NCBI GenBank assembly: GCA_002104895.1 | Contig: MCFG01000116.1 | Span: 26,001 to 90,000, forward strand | DNA length: 64,000 nt | Direction: 5' to 3' | Origin: Anaeromyces robustus | Lineage: Eukaryota > Neocallimastigomycota > Neocallimastigomycetes > Neocallimastigales > Neocallimastigaceae | Part shown: one piece after another, positions 1 to 12,755 of the stretch | Numbering within the stretch: the stretch's first letter is position 1 | How the letters are laid out: each line of letters starts with the position of its first letter | Notes under the pieces: generated by a model | The model's input: only the letters and a program-made list of their open reading frames with translations | What the model was told of the DNA's origin: nothing | Database searches by the model: none | Position numbers and translations under genes: made by a program

Positions 1-512
1 ATATAAAAAGTAATTACATTAAATTCTTTTTCACTTTCTTTAATAACTGATGATAATTCTTCAACTTGATTTTGAATGTCCTGATACTTTCTTTTTTGTT
101 CATCTAATTTAGCACTTGATTCAGCCTTTTTGTGAATAAAATTTAAAATGTTTTATTATTTATATAATAAATATTAATATAGAAATTAACAATAATAAAT
201 AATTATAAAAATAAATAAATAAATTATAATATATGTTTATTGATTAATAATTATAAAATATTGATATTAAAAAATAATTTATATTGTTAGTATAAAAAAA
301 ATTTTTTCAATTAAATATTATATATTTTATTTATTATATTACAATGATTTCAGCTGTTTTTGTAATTTCTTGTGAAGCACTATTTATATTGTATTGGTAT
401 AAAATATTTTTTGTTCTCGTTAATTCATTTTCAGATTTAATATATGTTTCGGCTTCATTCTTTTTAGCCTTTTATTGATTAATATGTAATATATAATATA
501 TTATAAAAAAAA

Positions 513-546
<34 letters not shown>

Positions 547-1717
547 ATATCAGTTATATAAAAAATGTAATTTTATTATAATTTATAATAAACTAATATA
601 TATTAATGCATGAAATTTTACCTCTAAGGCTTCTTTTTCTTTTTCAACAATTTTTAATCTATTAAGACGTTCAGTACGTTCAGTTCCCATACTTTCTAAA
701 TCAGCTTCTGCCTTTTGAATTTGACTTTTATACACTGATGTTCCAATAATATCTTCTAAATATTCTAATAATCCATCTTCATGTTCATTTGCTGCTTTGG
801 GTTTCATTTGAGCAATTGATTCAACTTCACCCTATATTTAATAATGATATATAAGTAATGTTTAAATTTTTGATTTTTATAAATATATTGATTTTTATTA
901 CAATAATAATTATTATTATTATAAATATTATTATCATATTATTTTTTCCCTAATTTCTGATAATTTTATACAATTGAATATTTTTCTTTTTTATACCTGA
1001 AGAATAAGAAAACGTTTATGTTCTAAATCAACACCTCTCAACTTTAATAAAGATGTAACTTCAGTAAAATTACTTGGTTTATTATTTATATAATATTTAC
1101 TAGAATTATTTTGATATGCTGTTCTTGCAATAATTAATTCTGAATTTGGTACAACTTCATATTTATCACTTTGCTGTTATTATTATTTTTGTTTATCAAT
1201 TTATAATAATGTCATAAAATAAATAATAATTATTTAATACATTCAATATTCATAATATCCATATATTTAAAATTATTCTTAAAAAAAAAAAAATTATGAA
1301 TATACTTTTTCTTCTTCAATAATCTCTTGGAAATAAACTTCAACTGAACAAAAATCATATTTTTTACTTCCTCCAGAATTATAAATTAATTCTGAAAGTT
1401 TTCCTTGTCTCATTTTCTTTGCACGATAACCGAATACAAATAATAATGCATCAATAACATTTGATTTACCGGATCCATTTGGACCAACAATTGATGAAAA
1501 TGACTATTATTACAAAAATGTATTTTTATTAAATAAATATTAATTAATTATATTTTATATAAAAGATATTAAATAAAATAATATTAAATTTATTAATATT
1601 TATAATATATCACAATGTAATATTATTAATGTTTATTATACATCACAAAGAAATGTAAATTAAATAAATTAAATGAAATTTGATTTTTAAATAATTTTAA
1701 ACATTAATTACTAGATA

Positions 1718-1752
<35 letters not shown>

Positions 1753-2137
1753 CTAGAATCACCATTATTATAATTTATAATAATTCCATAAAATATTAAA
1801 ACTAACATTACAAACATTAACAATTATTTAAATATGAAATATATACCTTATGAAATGGACCAATTTCAATTCTATTACAATAAGATTTAAAATTAATTAA
1901 AACCATTTTTGTCATCACAAGTCTTGGCATTAATTTATTTTCTTCAATAACATCATTTTTTAAATCATTCGAATTTGAATTTTTCGTTTGTGAACCCAGA
2001 GGTGCTGGTTGAGAAAATTGTGAATTATCAATTTTATCTTTTTGAATATCAACATTTTTATTCAATTTTTGATTTTTATTAATTGAATCCAATTTATTCT
2101 CTTTATTAATATCATTATTTTCTTCATCAATATCCAT
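1..2137 (-). CDS. SMC4: Condensin subunit SMC4, N-terminal part (runs off the left edge)
   Basis: SMC4 is the ATPase arm protein of the condensin complex that compacts mitotic chromosomes. Exons on the minus strand are 2137-1847, 1503-1306, 1173-997, 831-622, 468-343 and 125 to about 19 (donor GTAATT) or beyond; the first five all close in phase 0 with GT-AG borders. The product starts with an acidic, Asn-rich leader of about 70 residues. The SMC head follows: PRLVMTKMVLINFKSY, then GPFHK, then the Walker A GPNGSGKSN at residues 104-112, and NVIDALLFVFGYRAKKMRQGKLSELIYNSGG-like sequence that is diagnostic of SMC4 rather than SMC1-3. KRFLILQGEVESIAQMKP and GLLEYLEDIIGT come next, and the coiled coil begins after the fourth exon. 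The hinge, second coil and Walker B head lie outside the window. I am confident of the family and the subunit. Confidence 0.95.
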
Positions 2138-3477
2138 TTTGCTTTATTTTATTAATATACCTTAAATAATTGTATTATAATTGAAATTTTAATTATATTA
2201 TATTATATTATACTTTATTAAATGTATTATTTAAACAATTCATATATCTAAAAAAATGACAATATCTTGATAAATGTTAAATATTATTTAAATAAATATA
2301 TAGCATATAATTTATCATAAATTATAATAAAATAGTTTTTTTATATATGGTATCAATTATATTAATATTTAATATTAATATTTCATATTATTCATTTCAT
2401 TGAAATCCAATTCTAATTTTAATGGTGAATTTTTTAAATAAAGATATGAAATGTTTTTTTAAAAAAAAATGAATAATATAAATTTTATTATTTCTATATT
2501 TTCTATATAAATATATTAATTTTTTTATTACATATATATAAAAAATAGGCACGAAATGGGCCTTTAAATTATTTTACTTATATTAATATACATTACAATA
2601 TATACAATAATTTTTAAAAATATTAATTAAAAATTAATTAAAAATTATAAAAAATTAAATGTATTAAAAGTTATGATTAAGTTTTACTTAGAAATATTAA
2701 AAAAATTGTTAAACTCTATGATATAAAAATATTTAAAATATAAAATTATTCTACTTATGATTAAAAATAAAGGATTATTAATATTAATAAAGAAATACTT
2801 TAAATAAAATATGTTGTAACTAAACAATAGATTTAATATTTGTCAATAATAAAGAAAGAAAATCAGTTAACTAATAGTAGTATCGTAGAATAAACAAAAT
2901 GGATGATAAAATGTTTTATTTTATTAAATTTTCAATTCTAAAATCACAAATATAAATTATAGTTCTTTGAATATTATTATTATCTATTATTAATTGTATA
3001 TATATTAATAATCATAATATTAATAATATATACATATATTTATTAATTTATTTAGTTTTTTTATATTTAATACTTTAAAATTTTGGTATATGAATACACT
3101 TTATAGTTTTATAAATAGCGAACTAAGTTTAGAAAATTAAATATGTGAAAATAAAATTAGTAGTTATTCAAAATATTTCTAGTATTAATCGAAAATAATA
3201 GAATAATATGATTATATTTTATATTGATTGATTATTTCATTTAAAAAACAATATTTATATAAATAAATAAATAAATAAAGGAAAAAAAATATTAATAATT
3301 ATATCTTAAAGAAAAAAGAACTTTCCATCTTTTCTTTCATGAATAATTTCAAGGGTTTAAGTTTTAAAAATCAATAATTTAAATATCCGTCTTTATTAAT
3401 TAAATTACTGAGGCCGATATTTAAAAATAATCATGATAATAAATTTATTATTACATATTATATTTCGAGAAATAATA

Positions 3478-3486
3478 ATAATAATG

Positions 3487-3521
<35 letters not shown>
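3478..3521. repeat. (AAT)n microsatellite
   Basis: A run of AAT/ATA trinucleotides with one GAT interruption, in intergenic DNA. Confidence 0.9.
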
Positions 3522-3523
<2 letters not shown>

Positions 3524-3834
3524 GTACAATTATATTTATATAACAAAATTTTATTTCTAAATGAATATTTGTAACAAATATAATGCAACTATAATAATAA
3601 AACATATTATTAATACTTATAAAATTATAGAATGATAATAAAAATGAAAATAAAACATAAAAAGTGCAATATTATTATTAACTGTATTTCAAAACAACAG
3701 TTCAAAAGAAAGAAAAATTTTATTATAATTACTTAATTTTTTAAATTTAAATTATAGAAAAAAATATTATTAATTCTTTTGTTCAATTTTCATTTTTTAT
3801 TTTATTATTTTTTTTTTTTTATATTTTAATATGT

Positions 3835-3870
3835 ACATAAAGCATAAAATTATTATTTTATGCTTTATGT
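3835..3870. repeat. Perfect 16-bp stem hairpin
   Basis: ACATAAAGCATAAAAT is followed by the 4-base loop TATT and its exact reverse complement. No gene ends next to it, so it is not an obvious 3' element. Confidence 0.8.
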
Positions 3871-4725
3871 CTTTCTTATGTCCAAAGTAATTTTTTTTAT
3901 CTGTTCTAAAAATAATTTTAAAAAGGATAGTTAATATGTGTAGTAATGATTACGATTATGAAAAACTCTTTTTAAATTATCTTAAAAATGATGGATATAT
4001 TTTGAAATTTAAATTCATATTATAATAAGATATGATAAAAGTAAAAACAACAATTATAATTAATGATAATAAGATGACGTTTATTAATGAAGTAAAATAT
4101 AAAGAATTAAAACTTCATATGAAAAAATATTATTTAGTAACCAAAAAATCATTAACAAAAGTCAAAAATAAGAGGAAACTTTTTATAGTAGTAGATATTA
4201 TAAAGGAAATGATTATTTTTTAAATGATAATTTTTAAGATATATAAAAAATAATAAGGATATAATTGCATAATTAGATGCTTATAAATTATGTTTATTAA
4301 TATATATTATTGAACAAAATTTATTATAAATTATGATAATTATAAAACATTTAGGTTATTGAATATAAAAAAAATTTTTTTTCATTTATTAAAAAGTTAA
4401 GGTAAAGCTTTATCAACCACAATTTCTTCCAGATATTAAAAAAAAAAAATTATGAAATATCTGATTAAATGATTTTAAGATCAATGGTTCCATATTGAAA
4501 TTAATAATCAAGATTTAGTAATGCTATGTTATCTTCTTTAGAGATACCACTTCTTTGTTTTATAGTATTTTATCATTTAGAGAGATCAATAATTTTATAT
4601 AATTATTGATTTATTAAATTAAATATACACAAATACTTAAAAATTAATAAAGTAAACATAATTTTTTAATTATTTTTTAACGAATAAAACAAAACAATAA
4701 TATTTTTAACCTAAAAAAAAAATAT

Positions 4726-4726
4726 A

Positions 4727-4778
<52 letters not shown>

Positions 4779-4803
4779 TAATAATAATAATAATAATAAT
4801 AAT
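4726..4803. repeat. (AAT)n microsatellite
   Basis: About 25 AAT units with one phase slip near 4778. Confidence 0.9.
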
Positions 4804-5181
4804 GATTATAAAAATTATAATAAAATATTTTGTTCATTAGATCTCATTCAGAATTTGACTTTAAATAATTAAAAATTAATACTCTATTAATCAATATTCT
4901 ATTATTAAAGAAGAGAAACGTATTTTAAAATGTCTCTCTTTATCAAAATGATATTTCTATAAACTTTGATCAATAAAAATTGAATTGTATCACTTCATTT
5001 TCAACTATATATCAATCTTTTATAATATTTTTCATTATTTTTTAGTTACAAAACTTTATAACTAAGAAATATTATATTTTAAAATTTGGAGTGATATTAA
5101 GAATATAATCGCTTATAGTTTTTTCTTTTTTTTCTTTTTATCAACCAATTAATAACTTTAAGAAAGAAACACTCTTTTTAT

Positions 5182-5183
<2 letters not shown>

Positions 5184-5245
<62 letters not shown>

Positions 5246-5248
5246 TTA
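5184..5248. repeat. (ATTT)n microsatellite
   Basis: About 16 uninterrupted tetranucleotide units. Confidence 0.9.
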
Positions 5249-6636
5249 ATATATGCTTATTTATTTATTAATTATGTCTATATTTTTTCCTCTTTATTTT
5301 TTTTTTTTAATTTTTTTTTTTTCACTTCTTTTATTCTTTTTGAAAATCAAAACTACAAATATTTATAACCAATTATATTTCAACAGCTCAGTTTGTTATT
5401 TAATATTTCAGTTAAGTAAGAAATTTGTAACTCAAATTTTAATTAATATCATTCTATTTATTCTTTTCAATTGTAATAAATATTGTAATATATTGATCAT
5501 ATATTATTAATTAATAAAGTGGATATTACATATTAATAAAATATATTAATAAAATAAATTTATTGTTTTTTAATTAATTAAAGTTTGTTTTTTAATATTT
5601 GGGAATTATTAAAAGTTGATTTTATTTAATTATACAATATATTAATAATATTAATACATATAATATAGAATATATAAAGATTAAATTTTATAATAAAAAA
5701 ATCCTTGATCCAAATTTCAAAATGATGTCACAACTTACTACAGTTATAACCAAACTTTTTTTTTTATTTATAAAGGTCAGAAAACAAAAAATAAGAATAA
5801 AATATCTTCTAATTATATAATTATAGTAAAAATGAAAAAAAAGTAATTATTTTATATAAAATAAATATAAATATTAATTAGTCAATTATTTTTTATTAAT
5901 CGATATTAATAAAGCTAACTAATTGTAGTATATGTCGATTATCATATTATTATTAAAATGAAAATTATATTAATTCTAATTAAAAACAAATAAAATTTAA
6001 TATATTTGCACGTTTTTTTTTTATAAAATATTGTATAATAGAAACTTTCTTGTATTGTAATGCTTCTATAAATCTTTAATAAGAAAAGCATTAATTAATT
6101 CATCTTTTTTATTGTTTTAGATATTTAATTTTGTGAATACTTGTAAATATTAGAATAGTTATTAATTTAATCATTATTTTATAATTAAACAGTTATTAAA
6201 ATATAATAATTATGCTATAATATAAAATAAAATCTTATTTTTTTAATTATTTAATTTTATCCTTTTCTTTTTTATTAATAATTGAAATTAATTTTTTTTA
6301 AAGTTTGGTTTAATTGATATGGAATTTTATCTTTTAGTAAACTTTTTATTCTAGTATATATTATGTAATATATTCGATCATATATTATTTCATATTCTTT
6401 TTTATAATAATATATTACTTTTAAACAAAATATAGGCAATTAAGTGATTACATTTTATTACATGTTGTTTATAATTAAAATTATACACAATATATATATA
6501 TTTTTTACTATAAGGTTAATTAAATTATAAATAAAATACTTTCGATTTATATAATTAATTTATATATTAATAATATAAATATATATACTCTTTAATTAAA
6601 TATAGTATATAAATTAATACAAAATATTATAAATAA

Positions 6637-6664
6637 TAAATAAATAAATAAATAAATAAAAAAA

Positions 6665-6703
<39 letters not shown>

Positions 6704-6708
6704 ATTAA
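6637..6708. repeat. (AAAT)n microsatellite
   Basis: Tetranucleotide run with one phase slip near 6660, upstream of calreticulin. Confidence 0.9.
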
Positions 6709-7133
6709 TAAAAGTGAATAGAAGTACAGTAATTATAAAAATATATATATATAAATTTTTTCTCTTTATTTCTTTTTCTTTTTTTTAAATTTTTAAATAA
6801 TTAAATAAATATATATAAAGTAAGTAAATATTATTGATATAAAATTAGAATTTCAAAAATATACTTTTTTAATATAGAAATAATAAAATAAAATTATAAT
6901 TTAAACGTGAATTACGAAAAGTATAATAAAGAAAAATAAAAAACAAAAGTAAATAATGTGAAATTTTAAAAAAAAAAAAAAAAAAAAAAAATTAAATTTC
7001 ATATTATTTATTTTGATTTTGAAAATTAATAATTATAAAAAAAAAGTAAAACAAAAACATAATTATAATTTATGACTATGTATTAAAATATGAATTATAT
7101 TTATATATATTTAATTATTTTAGATATTTAAAA

Positions 7134-9091
7134 ATGCGTTTTGGTTCTACACTTGCTATTCTTTCTTTTTGTGCTTCCGTTTTTGGTAAAGTTTATTTCC
7201 ATGAAACTTTTGATGATGATTCATGGGAAAAGCGTTGGGTCCAAAGTTCATACAAAGATGATTACGGTAAATTTGTTGTAAGTATATTTTTATTATATTA
7301 TGAAAATAAGTGAAAAGAAATATTTTTATTTTTATTTTTTATTTTTTTTTTAAAAAAAATATTCAAAAAATTATGCTTATAAAATCAAATCATATATATT
7401 TTATTTTTAATTAAATATCAGATCTCAAATGGTAAGGAATACAGAGCTGATCCAATAAAATCTCGTGGTCTTCAAACTTCTGAAAATGCCAAATTCTACG
7501 CTATTTCAGCTCCATTTGATGAAAATTACAATAACAAGGGAAAAGATTTAGTTGTTCAATTCTCTGTTAGACATGAACAAGTATGATTATTATTATTTAT
7601 TATAATTTATTTGAATTAATATATATTATATATTTATAAATAGAAATTATTAATAAATATTACTTTTAAATTTTTTTATTATAAATAAAGAAAATTGATT
7701 GTGGAGGTGGTTACATTAAGATTTTACCACCAACTGTTGATCCAAAAGAATTTAACGGTGAATCTGTAAGTTTCAAAACATATATTTTAGAAAATATATT
7801 TATTCTTTTTAGTAATATTTATTTATTATTTTTTATTTTATATATTTGATTCAAAAACATTATTAACAAATTCAAAACAAATTCAAATATTATAATTCTA
7901 ATAATTAAGCCATACAATATTAGTAAGTATTTTTTTTTTTTTTTTTTTATTATTATTATTTTTATGTATATGATAATATGGTATCAATTTTGAACCATTA
8001 ATATTGAATTATTTTAATAAATTATATATATATATATAAAGAAAATATATTAACTGTATTATTTTTAACATAATATAGTGTTCGGTTCTGATATTTGTGG
8101 TGCCAGCAAGAAGACCCATCTTATTTTATCTTACAAGGGAAAGAACCATCTTATTAACAAGGAACTTCCAACTGAAGATGATGTTTACACTCACTTATAT
8201 ACTTTAATTATTAAACCAGATCAAACTTACACTGTATTAATTGATAATGCTGAAAAAGCTTCTGGTACATTTGCTGATTGGGACTTCTTAGAACCAAAGA
8301 CTATTCCAGATCCAGAACAAAGTAAACCAACCGATTGGGTTGATGATGAATATATTGATGATCCAAATGATAAGAAACCAGATGACTGGGATGAAGATGA
8401 ACCACAATATATTGATGACCCAGAAGCTGAAAAACCAGAAGATTGGGATGATGATATGGATGGTGAATGGGAAGCTCCAAAATCTGAAAATCCAAAATAC
8501 AAGGGTAAGTGGACTCCAAAGAAGATTAAGAACCCAGACTATAAGGGTAAGTGGGTTCATCCAGAAATTCCAAATCCAGACTATGTTGATGATAAGGAAA
8601 TCTATGTCTATGACAGTGGTTTTGTTGGTATTGATTTATGGCAAGTTAAAGCTGGTTCCATTTTCGATGATATCGTTGTCACCGATGATGTAGAAGAAGC
8701 CAAGACTTACGCCAAGGAAGTTATGGATAAGATTGCCGCTGAAAAGGCTGATGAAGAAAAAATCAGAGCTGAAAGAAAGGCTAAAATGGAAGAAGAAAAT
8801 AAGAAAGCCGCTAAGAAGGCTGATGAAATGAACGCCAAGATACGTAATTTAGGTAAGAAGGACGAATCAAAGGATGATGACTCTTCTTCTTCTGATAGTA
8901 GTGATGAAGAAAAGAAAGAAGAAACTAAGGAAGAAGAAAAGAAAGAAGAAGAAAAGAAGGAAGAAACTAAGGAAGAAGAAAAGAAGGAAGAAACTAAGGA
9001 AGAAGAAAAGAAAGAAGAAGCTAAGGAAGAAGAAAAGAAAGAAGAAGCTAAGGAAGAAGAAAAGAAAGAAAATGTTAAGGATGAATTATAA
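7134..9091 (+). CDS. Calreticulin
   Basis: Calcium-binding lectin chaperone of the ER lumen. Exons are 7134-7277, 7422-7580, 7691-7765, 7910-7922 and 8079-9091; together they give 467 residues with GT-AG introns throughout. The fourth exon is only 13 nt and supplies the PYNI of the family motif YNIMFGSDICG, whose Met codon is split across the junction. The start gives a clear signal peptide (MRFGSTLAILSFCASVFG). The N-domain carries IDCGGGYIKIL. The P-domain has repeated I-DDP...KP-DWD units followed by GKW..P.I.NPDY units. The C-terminal tail is a run of KEEEKKEE-type repeats ending in KDEL, the ER-retention signal. The acidic tail suits low-affinity, high-capacity calcium binding. A calnexin is excluded by the missing membrane segment and by the KDEL end. 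Confidence 0.97.
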
Positions 9092-9288
9092 GCAAATTGA
9101 ATCAAATTCAAAATAATTTTTTAATCATTTATTATAATTCAATTCATCATTTTTTTTTTATATTACATAATTAATAATCTTTTTATACCAATATAAAATT
9201 TTTAATTCAATATATATTTAAAATCAATTTCTTAAATGGAAATGGAAATTTTAAATGTAAAAGCAAATAACAAGAAATTTGATAATTA

Positions 9289-9319
<31 letters not shown>

Positions 9320-9418
9320 CAAAAAAGCAAAAAACGAAAAAAAAAAAAAAAAAAAAAAAAAAAAACAAAAAAAACAAAAAATAAAAAGAAAAACAAAATA
9401 AAACAAATAAACAAAACA

Positions 9419-9457
<39 letters not shown>

Positions 9458-9804
9458 AAAAAACAAAAAAATAATAATAATAAAAATATAATAGAAATTT
9501 ATAATTTATAATATAAATGTACTGTTAGAAATTATAATTTTTTATTGTTTTAATAGAAAAATGAATTTAAAGTTATTTAAAAAAAAAATAAAAGCGAAGA
9601 TAGAAATAAAATAAATAAATAAAAAAAAAAAAAAAAAAAAAAGCAAATAAATGAATAAATACAAATAAATAATAATATAATATAAATAAAAAAAAATATA
9701 ATAAAAATAAAATAAAATTTTTTTCTTTCTTTTATTTTTAGTGTGTAATAATATATACATATAATATAGTATGTATTTTATAATTTTGAAAATATATTAC
9801 TTTT

Positions 9805-9904
9805 ACTTTAAAATTAATATTTATTTTATAGAACTTATTTTACAAAACTAAAAAAAAAAATAAAGAATATTTTTTATGGTTCTATAAAATAAATATTTTT
9901 AAAG
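9805..9904. repeat. Inverted repeat, about 28-bp arms
   Basis: The left arm, 9805-9834, is the near-exact reverse complement of 9879-9904; both contain TATTTATTTTATAGAAC or its complement. The loop of about 44 bases is A-rich. It lies about 700 bp past the calreticulin stop, so it could be a small foldback element rather than a 3' processing signal. Confidence 0.7.
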
Positions 9905-10032
9905 TATTTATTAAAAATATTATTTAATTATTAATAATAATTTAATATTTTTCAAAGTTTTTTGTGTTCAATAAACCATATATAATTTATCTATAAATAT
10001 AAAAAAAAAATGTTTACCTTTTTTTTTATTAT

Positions 10033-10215
10033 TATTATTAATTTGGTAGTTATATAATTAAATATTACTGTTCTGTAGTAATTATGACGTAAAAAACTGT
10101 TTATATATATATATATATATGTATATTTATTATTATTAATTTAGTTGTTATATATAGTATTTCAATATATAATTAAATATTACTGTTCTGTAGTAACTAT
10201 GGTGTAAATAACAAT
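10033..10215. repeat. Imperfect tandem duplication, unit about 110-120 bp
   Basis: Two adjacent copies share AATATTACTGTTCTGTAGTAA followed by TATG(A/G)(C/T)GTAAA and then AT-rich sequence. The repeat is diverged by scattered substitutions. Confidence 0.7.
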
Positions 10216-10855
10216 TTTTATATATAATTTAATTTTTTAATTATTTAATTATTTAAATAATTATATAGAAACTTTTTAGAATGAAAGAATAATTTATTTT
10301 TTTGATAATAATAAAAATATATAATTTATATAAATCAGTTTAAATATATATATATTCTATTAAAATTACATAACACATAAATATTAATATTAATTAAATA
10401 ATAATATACAAAATATACAATAAAAATTTATAATAATGATTTATATATAGTATTTTTTTTAATATATATGCTTAAAATTTTATTTTTTTTTACTTTTTTT
10501 TTTTTTTTTAATTAAATGCTTTAATTTTGGTATATATAATTTGAAAAATTATTTTTATGTAAAATGATTTTATATAAATAATAATAAAAATTTGAAATCA
10601 AATATAATTAAGGATTTTTTTTTTTAAAAAAAATAATAAATTAAGAAAATAAATCTATTTTGTCTTGTTGATTTGTATTATATAATATTCTAAAATAATA
10701 TATATATATTAAATAATTAAAAAAAATCTAATTGAAATAAATAAATAATATTTTTTTTTAAGAAATATTAAAAATAAAAAGTTAATTTTTTAATATTATT
10801 GATATTTTCATTAAATATTTTCTTTCCCCTTTTTTTAATTATAGATATAATTAAT

Positions 10856-12755
10856 CTAATTCTTAGATTTTTTATGCTTTTTCTTAGATTCACTATCTTC
10901 AGTTTCATTCTTTCTTTTCTTTTCTTTCTTTTCTTTCTTTTCCTTCTTTTCCTTCTTTTTATCTTTCTTTTCTTTCTTTTCCTTCTTTTCCTTCTTTTTA
11001 TCCTTCTTTTCCTTCTTTTCTTTCTTTTCATTACTTTCATCACTGGATGATTTTTCAGATTCAGATTCAGATGGTGAAGTAGTAGTTGAATCTTATATAA
11101 AACCAAAAAAAAAAAAAAAATAAAAAAAAAATAATATTAAAAAAATAAAAAAATAAAAAAAAAATATTATTAATTATCATATTATATAAACATAAATATA
11201 TAAATAAAATAAATAATATAAAAAAATTTTTTTATATTATTTATATTGTTATATTATCTATATATTATTAAATATTTACTTTTTAATTGTCTTTCCTTTT
11301 TCTTATTAGCAAAGTAATCACTTGTACTGATTTCTTGGACTTTAACTTTTAAAGAATCAGATTCAACATTCTTTTTCTTTTCTTTTTCTTTTTCACTTTC
11401 CTATTATTATTATTATTATTATTATTTAATTTTAATTTTAGCATTTGTTTTAAATTTTTAAATTAATAGATTTAAACTTACATCTTCTGAAGTAGCTGGT
11501 GTTGGAGTATTGCTTGCTGATTTTACACCAAGAATCATATTTAAATTTTCTTTATCATAATTACTAACTTGTTTGTTACGAAGGAACTTTTTTCTGTGAC
11601 TAATATATATTTATAAAATACAAAAAAAAAAAAAAAAAAAAAAAGAATTTTTTTTTTGAATTAATATTATTATTTAATTTTTAATTTAAACATAAATAAT
11701 CTATTTTTAAGATTTATGATATTTACTATAAACGACCGTAAGCGAGAGGTTTTTTGTCATCTTTACTTGAATCGTCATCAGAAACATTTCCACTTTCTAC
11801 TCTTTCATTTAATTTTTTTAATAATTCTGAAAAGGCATTAGTATTATCTAACCAATTATCCATAGTTTTTTTAGTAGCTCCAATACCTTTTTTTTTTTTT
11901 TTTTTTTTTAATATTATTATTTTTATATTATTTTTTTTATTATATTATTATTTTTATTTTATATTAAATTAAAGATATATTATATTAATAATACTTCGAA
12001 TTATATATATAAACTAATATTATATTTTTAGTTTAACAATTTTATTATATATATATACCTAAATTATTAGATTTTTTGATAACTTTAATATGTTCGGTTT
12101 GACCACTCATATCTGAACCTAAACCTTTTCCTTCTTCCCAACCCATTTTTTTCATTAATTTCATACTATATTTTTTAAAAAAAAAAATCAATTTATATTT
12201 TAAAGAAAAAAGATTATTGATTATTATTTATTATTAAGTTTTGTAATACAAATTTTTAAATAATCAAATTTATTTTCAATAATCGTTTTGATATATATAT
12301 TATTTAAAAATTTAAATTCTTATGTTTTCAATTTTTGAAATTTTCTTTTTAAAATTATATTTATCATAATTTATTAATATCTTTTTTTGAAAAAAAAAAA
12401 AAGTAAAAATATTCGTACCCATATTTTGATTTATCTTTATAAAAAAAATATATATATAAAATATAAAATAAAATGAATATTAATAATTGAAATAAAATTT
12501 TAATTAATCATTATTTTTATATAGGCTTATATAAATAAATAAATAAATAGATAAATAAATAGATTAATAAAATTGTAAAGTACCTTGAGACCACTTTTTA
12601 TTTTGTGGATCAATTGAAATTCTTTGCTTATTTCTTGGACCTATTTTTTTTATATTAATTTTGATTCATTTAGTTCGAATTTTTATTATTTTGAATTTCA
12701 TATATATTTTTATTAATATTTTTAATATTATTGAATAAATACCAGCTAAACCCAT
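10856..12755 (-). CDS. PXR1: G-patch protein PXR1/GNO1 (PINX1 homologue)
   Basis: Nucleolar G-patch protein; in yeast it stimulates the Prp43 helicase in rRNA and snoRNA maturation, and its animal counterpart PINX1 inhibits telomerase. Minus-strand exons are 12755-12743, 12640-12584, 12434-12419, 12165-12059, 11886-11727, 11599-11482, 11400-11280 and 11091-10856. All phases agree and give 275 residues. The first exon is 13 nt and the third 16 nt. The N-terminus MGLAGPRNKQRISIDPQN is typical of the family. The G-patch MGWEEGKGLGSDMSGQTEHI follows, then KPLAYGRLYHRKKFL and NLNMILGVK, and later ISTSDYFANK. The tail is a long Lys/Glu/Asp-rich run ending KKKHKKSKN, as expected for a nucleolar protein. 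The sixth exon junction uses a GTAAAT donor, which I chose because it restores GRLYHR. Confidence 0.93.

Larger units (their letters stand above)
2138..7133. other. Gene-poor AT-rich region between SMC4 and calreticulin
   Basis: About 5 kb with no gene I can support. It should contain both divergent promoters (SMC4 leftward, calreticulin rightward), but no promoter element stands out in such AT-rich DNA. The stretch 3930-5100 has slightly higher GC and short reading frames broken by stops, for example around 3934-4020, 4032-4223 and 4395-4560. These may be decayed coding sequence, but I cannot name a parent. Microsatellites and one perfect hairpin are listed separately. Confidence 0.6.
9092..10855. 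other. Convergent intergenic region, calreticulin / PXR1
   Basis: Contains the 3' ends of both flanking genes. It has three long poly-A tracts (about 9290-9318, 9340-9364 and 9422-9456) broken by single C or G bases, one long hairpin and one tandem duplication (both listed). No coding sequence is supported. Confidence 0.7.

Noticed and set aside
3936-4223. Ankyrin-repeat or similar relic
   Set aside because: Short hints only; no two consecutive repeat motifs can be aligned, so I report it only as unnamed decayed sequence.
5253-5510. Hydrophobic 85-residue frame
   Set aside because: Low-complexity AT-rich sequence without introns, neighbours or family likeness; likely chance.
8227-9111. Long open frames opposite and offset to calreticulin exon 5
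   Set aside because: They are shadows of the biased codon use and the repeated acidic tail of calreticulin.
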